From: Gymnopilus junonius
Taxonomy: Eukaryota; Basidiomycota; Agaricomycetes; Agaricales; Galerinaceae
Direction of reading: 5' to 3'
Length of the DNA stretch: 64,000 nt
NCBI GenBank assembly: GCA_015501075.1
Contig: JADNYJ010000006.1
Span: 434,001-498,000 of the forward strand
The notes under the pieces were generated by a model. That model saw only the letters and a list, made by a program, of their open reading frames with translations, made no database searches and was not told the DNA's origin. The translations under genes and the position numbers were made by a program. Shown here in pieces: positions 36,596 to 46,673 of the stretch (position 1 is the stretch's first letter; each line of letters begins with the position of its first letter).

Positions 36596-36829
36596 ACAAT
36601 CATAATTGAAAAAATTCAATCATACAGGCTCGCGATTGCTGATTCCCTTGCTGTAGTTGAGCATACCTTACGCATGGCGCACGAATCTTGTTATCTAGTT
36701 CATTATTTTTCTCCTGTTCATTTGTGTGCCCTTACTTTCTCTGTGTAGGATAAGATGCGACTTGAACCAAGCTTGAACAAACTGCGTGCGCCAAGGCCCA
36801 ATACGATTCTTTTTTGTTTGGGCCATATG
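36596..36829. other. Intergenic DNA ending in the left target-site copy of the Mutator-like element
   Basis: 3' flank of the F-box gene. GGCCATATG at 36821-36829 is the left flank of the large element; its partner GGCCATATA lies at 46534-46542. Confidence 0.55.
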
Positions 36830-37267
36830 GATCCAGCCAATACACCTCCCGCAAAATGCAGATCACGTGAGCATCCCACGCCCCCAGATTTGGCCGCCCG
36901 CTCTTACTTGCCTGCATACAGTTAGTTGTAGCTACAGAACATCAGCACGAGTTATTTTCAGGGCAAATAAATCATTAGGAACCCACATAGAGCTGACATT
37001 TTAATGAAATTTCGCATTTTTGGAGAGAAATAAGACAAAAAGCTGTTCAGCACATATACATTGGTTTGCCAACTATCCAGAAGCACTTGGTGCAGTGGAA
37101 TTATTGATCAAATGGTACTTTAAGTGGTGGTGCACAATCCTCGGTACTGTAACCACCCGGCCCAGTCACATGCCATGTCACCACGTGACACCACCAATTT
37201 CTTGAGACATCGCGTTTGCGCCTTCCGCACTAGGGTTGCGTAAAAAACTATTTGTTTTTTACCAGCC

Positions 37268-37358
37268 CGGTAATTTACCGGTAATTTACCGGTAATTTAC
37301 TGGTAAGTTACCTCCTTGATAGGGCAGGGTTCGCAGGTGGTAAGTTACCTGTATCACG
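37268..37358. repeat. Left subterminal palindromic repeats of the hAT element
   Basis: Tandem and dispersed copies of the palindrome GGTAATTTACC and its variant GGTAAGTTACC (at least four here). Matching copies occur near the other end. Such subterminal repeats are where hAT transposases bind, alongside the terminal repeats. Confidence 0.75.
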
Positions 37359-38640
37359 TGATAGGTCAGTTGGGGGACCGAGGAGCAAGGAGGTTCTAAC
37401 AGCCACCTTCGGGCTGTATAATTCTAGCCAAGAACATGTAGTATCTCCTATACCACTTTAGAAGCTGGTCAGCTGTCAGGAATGTGCTATGTACTCGAGT
37501 AGCTAGCAGACCAGTCCTCACTACATCATTCACGGTAGTAGCCGGACTGGCAGAAATCATCAATTTTCTCAACATTTGCCTCGACATTTATCTCGCCCCA
37601 GTCTGACCTTTTCCGAAGAGATGAAGATCTCTCGTCTCCGGACTTTGAAGGAATTTTGCATGTTCTGACATTCAAAAAGGTTGCGCAGTTCCTTGTCGCT
37701 GCATCTCAGAAGGAAATACTATTTGGAGACAACGAAAAGCTTACCAAATGGAAAGGCCATGCCGGCGATTTCAAAAAAAAGCTGCTCGATGAAATGAAGA
37801 GATATGCCTGACAACAATTCCCTTTCAATACTCCCGTCGACGAAGACTTCGGCATCATTGCCTGGTGGCAAACATTTAAATGTAACATGTTTGCTGAGAT
37901 TCTTCCGGTGAGGACACAAATCCTCCATAAGATCATTGCTGACTTGAAACAGAATTCAAGATTCTGGCTGTCAAAGTATTTTCAGTTTGAGTGAATTCCA
38001 TGGCCGAGGAACGCACAGTATCTACATTCACCTGGATGACGCCGGCACTCCATGCCAATTTGTCTGTTGGACAGATGGCTGCTAAAACTATAGTTCATCA
38101 ACACTATGCAACTGAGAAAAAGGTGAGCATATCTCTGTCATCAGCATTCAAAGCATCCACTTACCTTGTTCTCTGAAGGCGCACAAGCATTCCAAACCCA
38201 GGCCGACTGTAAAGTTTTATGACGTCAAATCAAAAATATTCTGGACAACAGACACAAGTGACTCACCAAAGGTCCTGGATGACGAAGACAACTCCTGGCT
38301 TGATGAAAAGGCTGAAAGCCATCCAACAGCTCAGTCCCTCGGCGCGGAAACCAACAGGTCCTCCCCGGTCAACCTCCAATCTAGCATGTTAGCAACTTTC
38401 CTTGTTGATGAGAAACCGAAGAGCGAAGGTCATAATAAGTCGAAATCAAAGCCAGTGTTGGCACCAGGTGATGCTCCTAGTGCTAATCTTGATGACAACA
38501 ACTTCTTGATGTTGTTTGATTAGCGTATCGAAAGGAGGTGATGTATAGTAGTGCATAATCAATGGTTGCGAGAAGCCTGCGGAGTCGTCAAGTGCCGCAG
38601 GCAGAGAAAAAATAATATATTAAATATTTAATGCACGTGA

Positions 38641-38718
38641 CATGTAACTTACCAGTAATTTACCTGGTAAGTTACCTAGGCGGGACGGGGGAGGGGGTAA
38701 CTTACCAGTAAGTAACCC
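38641..38718. repeat. Right subterminal palindromic repeats of the hAT element
   Basis: Copies of CCAGTAATTTACCTGG, GGTAAGTTACC and GGTAACTTACC, matching the left subterminal set. They lie just inside the terminal GCAACCCTA. Confidence 0.7.
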
Positions 38719-38743
38719 CCCCGGGAGCAACCCTATTCCGCAC

Positions 38744-39594
38744 CACTGATTTGAAAAATTTAAAGTGTGGTATTTAGAAATGTGATGTAAATGCATGCAT
38801 TGACAGTATTTTAAGTAAATGAAATTTAATACTGGGTTAATAAATGCGAAATCAGTCATAATTGCCTGCCAAATATGAGCCTCTAGAATGATTAGACTGC
38901 AGCTCATCAACCACAACAGTTGGGAACATGGTTGGTAGATGTATTTTGCTTTAAATTTAATTCTGAATCGATCTACATGACCATCTTTTTAATTTTTGTC
39001 CTTCATCCCAAGATAGACCCCAAAAATACGTACTTTAACATGGTTAGAGGGCATTAATTAGAATTTTAATCATGTAGATTAAAGGAGAAATAAAAACTGA
39101 CTATTTCATTCCTGCAAAGCTAGTCTCAATTAGCTCTCGTTATAGAGTTGCAGCATTCGCAAGTCAGAGCCTGCAAAATAGGCGCTGCACAGCCACTGAT
39201 CTTAATCCGAATTAGGATGCGCGGCTCATGGTAGGTGCATGGCGTGTGCATGGTGGCCTTGCATGGCGGAAATACTGCAGAAAAGGTGTTTCCTTGTTGT
39301 TGGAGTGCCTTTTAGACCTCTACCACCATCACAACCAGCATATTCTCAGAAATACACCCTATCTCACCGCTTTTTTCATCTTTTTAGATTAAAAAGCATA
39401 GCCAATAGCACTGTAAGTCATGAACTGTCTCTAGATCACCCTTTTAAATTCAAGAAAGTCATAGATACTCTCTGACTTAGCTGTAAAACTACTTTCTAGC
39501 AGCAATATCAACCAAATCAAAGGTATTAATTTAATAAGCTACACTATATAATCTATTTACTTACCATATTTGGGCAGAATTTTCTATCACTATC
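38744..39594. other. AT-rich non-coding stretch upstream of the 982-codon ORF
   Basis: Part of the transposon, between the nested hAT and the ORF. AT-rich with repeated ATGCATG/GTGCATGG-like words near 39.2 kb. No gene seen. Confidence 0.5.
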
Positions 39595-42500
39595 ATGCCC
39601 AAATCAGCAAAGCTGAAACAGCTGGCTGCTGCTGCTGCAAAAGGCTGAGAAACTATGGCTGAAGCAAAGGCTATATTGGATTCTGGGATGGAAATGGATA
39701 CTCTCATAAATAAACTCCAAATGGCAAACTTGCGCATTGAAGAGCTGAAGCAGCTGCTCGCTGAGAAAGACAAAGAATGTTGCAAACTGCAGCTTAATCT
39801 GGAGAAAGCCAATGAGAAGCTGCAAATATCCAAAGGCGATTCTGCCAATTGGAAACAAAAGCACAAGGACACATATCATGAGCTCCGCATGCAGCGTCAA
39901 ATGACAAAATGAGGGCAAAATAAAGTAGCTCAATTGGCGGAACAGGTTGAAATTCTCAAGAAGGCTGAAGAGGAAGCTGCTCACTAGTATCTTACAGGAT
40001 CACAGCAGTCAGCTCAGGCTCTTGAAATGCTCAAGAAGAAAAATGAGGGCCTTCAAAGTGACCTCTCTAAATCTATGACCCGATGGACATCGCAGCTGAA
40101 GAAAATGCAGTCTAAACTTATGGCTTCCAATGAAGACCTCAAGGCCTTGTGTCAAAATGCATCTAAATTGCACAAGAATGTTGCACACTCTAAAGAAGCA
40201 AAAGAACATGCCATTGCAACCATGAAGGCAAAGATTGTACAACAACGATCTGTTCACCATTTGATGAGCAAGGGCATTTTTACAGAAGAAACTCGCAATG
40301 TTGTTCATTTGCTCGTTAAAGCTGGCTGCTCACAAAATTACATCAGTGAGGTTATTTCCACAGTTCTGAAGTCTGCTGGAATTACCACTGTTGGTACCAT
40401 CAGTCGTCCATCCATTACGCGCATTCTTCACAAGGGATACTTTGCTGCACAGATTCAGCTTGGATATGAGATGAAGAATGCAGAGAGCATGACCTTCAGT
40501 GCTGATGGAACAAGCCATCGGAGTGTCAACTACAATGCTCGCCATGTCCATTATCTTGCTGAGGATTATGCATCACCACAAAGCAATGCCAAACAATGGG
40601 TCACCTGAACTTTTGGAATCCAATCCTCACGGGATGGTACTAGTGAGGAGGCTATTGCAGACTGGGAAAAAGCTCTCAAGAAAATTATCCAGGTCTACAA
40701 TGAGAGTCCATTTGGAAAGCACTCTGGCAGTCTGGTCAAATATGTTGATCTTTTGATCAAACTTACTGGAATGAATACAGATCACTGTGCGAAGGAAAAA
40801 AAGGATGCCAGAATGCTTGAAGAACTAAAGGCTTGGGCTGTTGATCAAAATCTTGGAGAAGAAAAAATGTTAGAGATGTCGATGGAGGAAGTTTCGGCAT
40901 ACTGTACCAATTCGATCAATTCAGCCATCACATGTCACACCCCATTTTTTCTGACCCCGGATTTAATTTATTCTCGATTTTTCCGATTTTCTAAGATTTT
41001 TCAAAAATTCAAAAAAGTCATGTGGTGGCCGAATTGATCGAATTGGTACAGTATTTCAAGAAAGTGGAGCTATCTGATGTCAAGAAGGCTGAAAGGAAGG
41101 CAGCTATGATTGAAGAGGCAATAGCTGAGCTAGGAAAGGAAGCATTTGAAGAGCTCTCTATGGAAGAAAAGCAGATTTTACGGCTTTTCATCTGGGCAGG
41201 CTGTGGTTGTCACAAGGATCTAAACACAGTTCGAGGAGGATATCTAGCAATGGCACAATGGTGGGATGAGAATGAGAGTGAAGAAATACAGTGTCCTGTC
41301 CTTCTTGCAAACCATGATAATGATCCAGTCATGCAGGAGCAAGAGGCTTTCATTGTGCAAGGCGATACTCCGACACCAGCTCAAGAATGTGCATTCCACA
41401 AGTCTACTTGTGGTGCTATCAAAACTGCAGAAATTGCTGGTGCAATCTTTAATCACAAGAATGATAAATTAGGCCATCATGATCTCTTTTGTTTTTGGTG
41501 GTGGGAACATATCAGAACTCCTTTCACATTCCCTGATACATCCAACAACCAGTTTCAGTCCTACTGTGATGCAGCAGCAGCACTTGTTCTCCACTCCGAC
41601 AATTTCAAGGACTTCCTTGAAAGTCTCCATGTCAATAAGAAGATTTCGACACTAAATCACATGGAAACAAATCTCAAAAAAGCACTTGATTGTTCTTCAA
41701 CAACAACTGAGCTTGCTGTTCTTGCAATCTATGCAGAGGCTGTTTCATATCCATATATGAAAACCATTCGTGCTTCTCAGGACAAGCAGCAGAACATGCT
41801 TGACTTGGGCCCACTTCATTCCCGTGTCTATAAGCATATGCAGAAGATCATCGAGAATCCTGATATCCTGATTGGCAAGGATGCAGATTATAAATCAGCC
41901 ACCCTTGATGGTGAGGAATGGCAGAATGCAGATGTTGTAAAGAAGATACAGGATCTTATTCCAACACTTCCCCACTTTCGCAATCTTTTGATTGCTTTCT
42001 TCAAAGGAGCAGCAGAGACATGGGAATGGTTCACATCTGAATTTGCTCCAGGTGGTCTAATTGATGAAGCAACAGTAGAGGAGAAAGAGCTTGCATGGAT
42101 GCCTGCAACAAATGATGAAAATGAAGGAGCCCTAGGCTCTTTTTGACATCTTATGCGATATCAACCCCAGCTTACACTCCTCAGTTACAATGCATTGTCA
42201 ATGTTCTTCTGCAACAACACACAAGCATTCATGGCTGCAAAGTTTACCAAGGAGGAGGACTATCGCTATCTACATACACTTGCTCGCAATGCCAATGGGG
42301 AAGAGAGAAAGCGGTGCAAGGAGCTTGTTGAATTCTGTGACAAATGACAAGTAGAGAAAACTGCACGCAAGAATGCCTGGGAGCAGAAAGCTAGAGAGAC
42401 TGCAGAGCGAATGGCTGGATTGGAAATTATTCTTGACAAAGAGAAGGTTACAGGTCTTAAAGGTCAAAGTCTGAAGGATCAGTTGAAGCTTTTCAAGAGT

Positions 42501-42695
42501 GCTGGAGCACCAAATTTACAGCAAGGACCTCTACCAATGTTGGTTGGTGACATCCGTAAAGCACTGGCAGATGCAGTTGATTTGAGTATTCAGGGTACCT
42601 GGAAGCCTTGGAATGATGAGGAGAGTGAGGATGAGGATACAGAGGTCCCAGAAGATGAAGAGGATGATGAAGAGTGTTGGGAGGATATGATTTGA
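39595..42695 (+). pseudogene. Uncharacterised transposase-like ORF (982 codons once the nested MITE is discounted), killed by nonsense transitions
   Basis: One reading frame runs from ATG 39595 to 42695 apart from a 152-bp interruption (MITE plus one TA). The N-terminus is a long coiled coil (INKLQMANLRIEELKQLLAEK...). A globular region follows with FSADGTSHRSVNYNARHVHY, GMNTDHCAKEKKDARMLEEL, IWAGCGCHKDLNTVRGGY, FNHKNDKLGHHD, MPATNDENEGALGSF and an acidic tail. The spaced Asp/His/Cys/Glu motifs look like an RNase-H-fold DDE transposase, but I recognise no named superfamily. From memory, near-identical proteins recur in agaricomycete genomes as unannotated repeats. Six in-frame stops exist: five TGA, where CGA (Arg) is the likely ancestor, and one TAG, likely from CAG. 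All fit C-to-T transitions. No other frame shift was found. Confidence 0.75.
40902..41051. mobile_element. 150-bp TA-flanked MITE inside the transposase ORF
   Basis: Inverted termini of about 36 bp start CTGTACCAATTCGATCAATT and end with their near-exact complement, ...AATTGGTACAG. Flanks are TA (40900-40901) and TA (41052-41053), as for Tc1/mariner-type elements. Removing the element plus one TA (152 bp) restores the frame across the junction (SAY then FKK), which fixes the borders independently. Confidence 0.85.
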
Positions 42696-43210
42696 TAGTA
42701 GACTGCATAAGATTTTGCTACAGAAGCACAATTTCCATTTATATTTGACATTTTATGTGTTATAACATAGTGTAAATAAACTATACAGGCTATAGTATTT
42801 TTATTCTGCAAAAAAAATGGAGGGAAACTGTCAAGAAATAAAGGAAATGTGTTGTATCAAGAAAAGTGAGGCGAGTGGCTGTGTGACATCATGTGACTGG
42901 GCTGTGACATTGCCGAGGATTGTGCAACACCACTTTAAGTGTCTGCTGATTCAAGCAACACTTAACTAAAGTGCAGTGTTCGAACCCCAGAGTAATGCGT
43001 TCTTTTTGAGCTTTTTTATGCGTCAAAGGTGCAGTCACATGGTGCAATTTATTTAATACTTCACGATGCATCAAGAAGGATGCGGGTGTGTCGCGGATGT
43101 AGGCAACGAAAGAGAGAATGATCCACTGGGCTGCAGAGATGCGTTATTCACCAGAATGATGCAGTCTGCAGGCCCCAGTATGAGTCTCTCAAATTTCTTG
43201 CATGTTTATT

Positions 43211-44684
43211 GACTCAATGACGAAGAAGAGACAGGAGAATTGGTGAAATGCACGCATTGCAGTACTCGACAAGCTCAAGCTTTATTTCCACGGGGACATA
43301 ATCTGCAGTTCTTAAAGTCCTGTAATGCTTGTACCCAAAAGCTCATGAAGGCACAACAGAAAGAGCATGACAAATGCGAAGAAATGTCTTCTACAGTTGA
43401 AGAGAATGTTACCAAAGCCTCGGACGGCTGTCAAAAGGGCCCGAAGGCAAGAAAATCAGACATTCGAATGTGTCTAGGGTGGCAAGAATTTCTTGACCTT
43501 CTGGCAGAGCATAAATCAGCTGCCTTTGAGCTGGATGCTGAGATTGGCCTGGAAGATTTTACGCAATGCACGGAGGATGGGGACATCAGTACTACAGCGA
43601 AATTAATTGCAGATGAGGTTTGGAAGGTGACTGGATACTGCTTTGTGTAAGTTAAAATAATTTTCCTTCTACTGATCAAGTACTTACTTTCAATTGCCTC
43701 AAAAGCTATAAGAAATGCGAGAAAAGCCGGACATCTGATCATATCAAGATGTTCACATTCTACTGTGCTCAGTTTCACAGAGAAGAGGCTAAGCAGAGGC
43801 TTGACCCCGATGTAAAAAAATGGCGAGCCAGGCTATCAATGGACTGCTTCGACTGTAACAGTTATCTGCATATTACAACGTCTGATCATTTTCCATCCCT
43901 GGCTGGCATTATCATCACTCACCATCTTTTGCACTGGGGCTACCTTGATATTTCAATCACGGAGGATGTCGAGGCAATAATAAAAGAGCGGGTCAATATG
44001 CCTGCATCCAAGGTATGGATATCAGCTTACATATATTCAAAGCTGCTATTCGGTGTTAAAATACTCACTAGATATGGGAGGCAATCCTTTCGGAAGGGAT
44101 TCAAGGACCATACCTCATCAGCAGATTCTTGCTCTGCAAGCACTTGGTCAGGTTGGCAAACAAAAAACTGGAAAACAAGCCACTTACCGACCTCAAATTC
44201 TTTCTCAACCTTCATCGGTTGTGCTACACCCCATTTTACAACATCATGGGAATCCATAATGGTGATAGTCCGGACAGTTCAGATGGCTTGGAAAGACCAG
44301 TCGAAGTCTTGCGAATCCGGCAAAAGAGTAGGCAACACCGTGATGATGACCAGACAATCACCAAGGCCGAAAATGACATATCAGATGATGAAAATCAGCC
44401 CTGAGTAAGTCAAAAGTGTGCATCGCTGTTTTCGGAACAACAGCTGATAAAGTGGACAGGTTTGCTTTTCAGAGGGAAGAAGACAACATCTGAAGCGATG
44501 CTTTGAAAATATACTCAAAGCGTCAGCACAAAATGGTGGAGTTCATCATAAGCTAGCTGCAGTCCTCAATGATGTCTTCAAGCAGGTTGAAAAAGTCGGA
44601 GGAGATATTGGAAAACATAAAAGGCGACAGACAAGCCCTCGCACTTGGCAGGATAGTAATAGAAATACTCTATATCTTGATTAG
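43211..44684 (+). pseudogene. Mutator-like element gene with the transposase core deleted
   Basis: Order of parts: a Cys-pair zinc module (LVKCTHCSTRQAQALFPRGH...SCNACTQKLM); a WRKY/FAR1-like segment across an intron at about 43649 (FTFYCAQFHREEAKQRL, MDCFDCNSYLHIT, ITHHLLHWGYLDISI); NMPASKIWEAIL after a second intron; then, with no transposase domain, GPYLISRFLLCKHLVRLANK. The last looks like the second half of a SWIM zinc finger (C-x-H). The family's C-terminal segment follows (DIGKHKRRQTSPRTWQDSNR...). An internal deletion near 44.1 kb therefore removed the catalytic core and the first half of the SWIM finger. No ATG opens the frame; a TGA precedes it near 43.21 kb. Confidence 0.65.
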
Positions 44685-44862
44685 TAACTGAATTTCAATA
44701 GCTTTCTTAATATTTATCATTGAAATAGGTTATATTATCATCTACAACATACAGAAAACCTCCATGATGCGCTGAGGGATGCACAAGTTGATAGGAGTCT
44801 AGGACAGGGGCATGAGATCTGCACGTGATCTGCATTTTGCGGGGGGTGTATTGGTTGTGTCA

Positions 44863-46526
44863 CAGTGTTGGCAGTGCCAGTGTGGCTAAGGGATATCCAG
44901 CCCTCATGGATGGATGGATATCCACGGGATAATCCATAATCCATGACTGTGGCCATGTCATTCCCACAAGCTGGCACTCGGAGGCCGCTCATGCCTTGCC
45001 TTAAAATAGTAAAATGTTGATGTACACATTGCGTAGATTTCAGTCGAGTTAGAAACATGGCAAGCACTAGCAATACAGAATGAATTGCGAGAGGTCACAT
45101 TCAGAAGAGCACTTGAAAGCATCAAAGTGAATTCCTTCCAGGGTAATTCCTATTTGCTATCACTTTAATGACCCATGTTCAGGATTTTCATTTTGAGAGA
45201 GTACTTAGCTAATGCCGGAAGCCGGCGTCTTCCACTAAGAAAATTCCTCTCTCAATGTTATTCAATTTCCATCTCGACTACTGGAAATCCCTCAGAAAGA
45301 CATCCAGTGGTCGGTCCATGCAAAAGGAGCTAGAACTCCATGAACTCTTGAATCTTGATGCTGACGGTGATCCAGATGACGCAGAGGATGAAAGTGATGT
45401 ATTTTATGCTAGTATGTAACACTACGGTTACTTATCATACTGTTCTGCGCTGTTTTACGCACAATCTATCATCTATCTTCACAGAAGCACGTGCTTACCA
45501 ATGTCTGATGCACGAATTGATGTCCTCTGCCATTTTGAGCCAACTCCACGCCCTTATAACCCACGATAATCCCAGGCTCCTAAAACCAGCCTCTAGTATC
45601 GCTCGCAAGAGCTTCACCTGAGAGCGGGACGCAGTGTTGCATCAGAGAAATACAAATATTTTGACATACAAACAAATGTACAAACAAACCTAAGAGCTCA
45701 AGCTCGTGATATAGAGGCTGGCATTTTATAGATTCACGTGATCTGCGTGGGCAACCGTCAAGGTTTTTTTTACAGCAGGAGGCCGCCGATATCGATGCTC
45801 GAAGGCACAGAGAACATCATCGACTGCAGAGCGATGAGGGAGAGGCATTGTGGGCTGTTAATCCAATAATTCATTCAAGTATTAAGTTCTTTCCCCTGTA
45901 TTTATGCAAATTAGGTGTGAGTTTTCTTTAATAATGTGTCTACTGTTACTGGTTACCATAATTCTAGTGTGAATGAGCAGGAGAGCCATATTTTTGCATA
46001 CAATTAGGTGCACCCATTCACTTGCACTCATTACAATAACACCATGGGAAGGTTACCTTGCATGTTTCTCACTTATTCAAGTGGCATAATTGCTAATTGT
46101 GCCAATTGTATTTATCTTTAACTGTTTGAACAAGCAGCATGGCTAAATTGACATGAGGAAAGGGGTTTACCTCCTAATTATAGTGGACAAGGCAAGGGAC
46201 AAGGGGGCAAATTCAGCAGTTCCAAATTGGGCGTGGTTCTGGTGATGCGCCTGCGCGTCACACTGTAAAAACAGCCTTGACATTGCCCACGCAAATCACG
46301 TGAATCTATAAAATGCCAGCCTCTATATCGCGAGCTTGAGCCCTTAGCTTTGTTTGTACATCAAAATATTTGACCGTGTTTGCTCTCTGATGAAACACAT
46401 GCGTCCCGCTCTCAGATGAAGCTCTTGCGAGCGATACTAGAGGCTGGTTTTAGGAGCCTGCGATAATCCACGTTTCGTGGATTATCAGGCTATCCACGTG
46501 GCTATCCTGTGGACTTGCCAACACTG
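44863..46526. mobile_element. Second hAT-like element at the right tip of the Mutator-like element
   Basis: The perfect 11-bp termini are CAGTGTTGGCA (44863) and TGCCAACACTG (ending 46526). Flanks are TTGTGTCA (44855-44862) and TTGTGTCG (46527-46534), seven of eight identical; the difference is a CpG-to-CpA transition. The interior outside the nested MITE holds only acid-rich coding remnants (NLDADGDPDDAEDESD near 45.36 kb) and no intact transposase. Confidence 0.75.
45573..46460. mobile_element. Mutator-type MITE / foldback element (888 bp) nested in the second hAT
   Basis: The inverted arms are about 200 bp. The left starts CAGGCTCCTAAAACCAGCCT; the right ends with its complement ...GGTTTTAGGAGCCTG. 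Both contain the block GGCTGGCATTTTATAGATTC. The flanks are identical 9-bp duplications CGATAATCC (45564-45572 and 46461-46469), the MULE signature. The centre (about 45.77-46.26 kb) is non-coding. The left arm carries CACGTGATCTGC, also found in the termini of the large host element. Confidence 0.88.
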
Positions 46527-46673
46527 TTGTGTCGGCCATATATTCTAAATATAGATAGGGCATTTCTGTAAGTTCGAGCCAAATTTGAGCGCCTCTCTTT
46601 TGTCTTTTGCCCACGACTGTTACCACTGACAGGATCTCGATAATCTCTTTCACTGTAACACCTCTGTTCCAGG

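Larger units (their letters stand above)
37231..38735 (+). mobile_element. hAT-superfamily element (1505 bp) with degraded transposase
   Basis: Flanked by identical 8-bp duplications TTCCGCAC (37223-37230 and 38736-38743), the length diagnostic for hAT. The termini are TAGGGTTGC and its inverse GCAACCCTA. Inside, a plus-strand remnant reads NSMAEERTVSTFTWMTPALH near 37991-38100. This resembles the C-terminal dimerisation region of fungal hAT transposases. An intron follows, then a charged tail ending at 38521-38523. The upstream coding part is broken by stops and shifts, so the copy is probably not autonomous. Confidence 0.85.
37084..42973. mobile_element. DNA transposon carrying the 982-codon transposase-like ORF
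   Basis: Imperfect inverted repeats of about 110 bp bound this segment: left 37084-37195, right about 42860-42973. Shared inner blocks are GGTGCACAATCCTCGG against GTTGCACAATCCTCGG, and GCCCAGTCACATG. The outermost common bases are GCACTT. Internal content is a nested hAT (37231-38735) and the plus-strand ORF 39595-42695. I found no convincing target-site duplication, so the outer limits are uncertain by some bases and the superfamily is unassigned. Confidence 0.6.
36830..46533. mobile_element. Mutator-like (MULE) host element, enlarged by four nested insertions
   Basis: The left terminus starts GATCCAGCCAATACACC (36830). The right terminus read inward is GACACAACCAATACACC. Its first seven bases are at 46527-46533 and the rest continues at 44854, because a hAT element is inserted between them. 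Both arms then continue with the block CCCGCAAAATGCAGATCACGTG, differing by one base just before it. The flanks are GGCCATATG and GGCCATATA, eight of nine identical, fitting the 9-bp duplications of MULEs. Its own gene remnant lies at 43211-44684. The boundaries rest on reading through the second hAT, so this is strong inference rather than a direct observation. Confidence 0.7.

Noticed and set aside
42965..43000. GTTCGAACCCC near 42.98 kb, like the B box of a tRNA gene or tRNA-derived SINE
   Set aside because: No matching A box, acceptor stem or anticodon arm could be folded around it, so it is not called as an RNA gene.
36596..46673. Long terminal repeats, reverse transcriptase or integrase in the transposon tower
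   Set aside because: No LTR pair, primer-binding site or retroelement protein motif was seen. All recognisable termini are DNA-transposon type.
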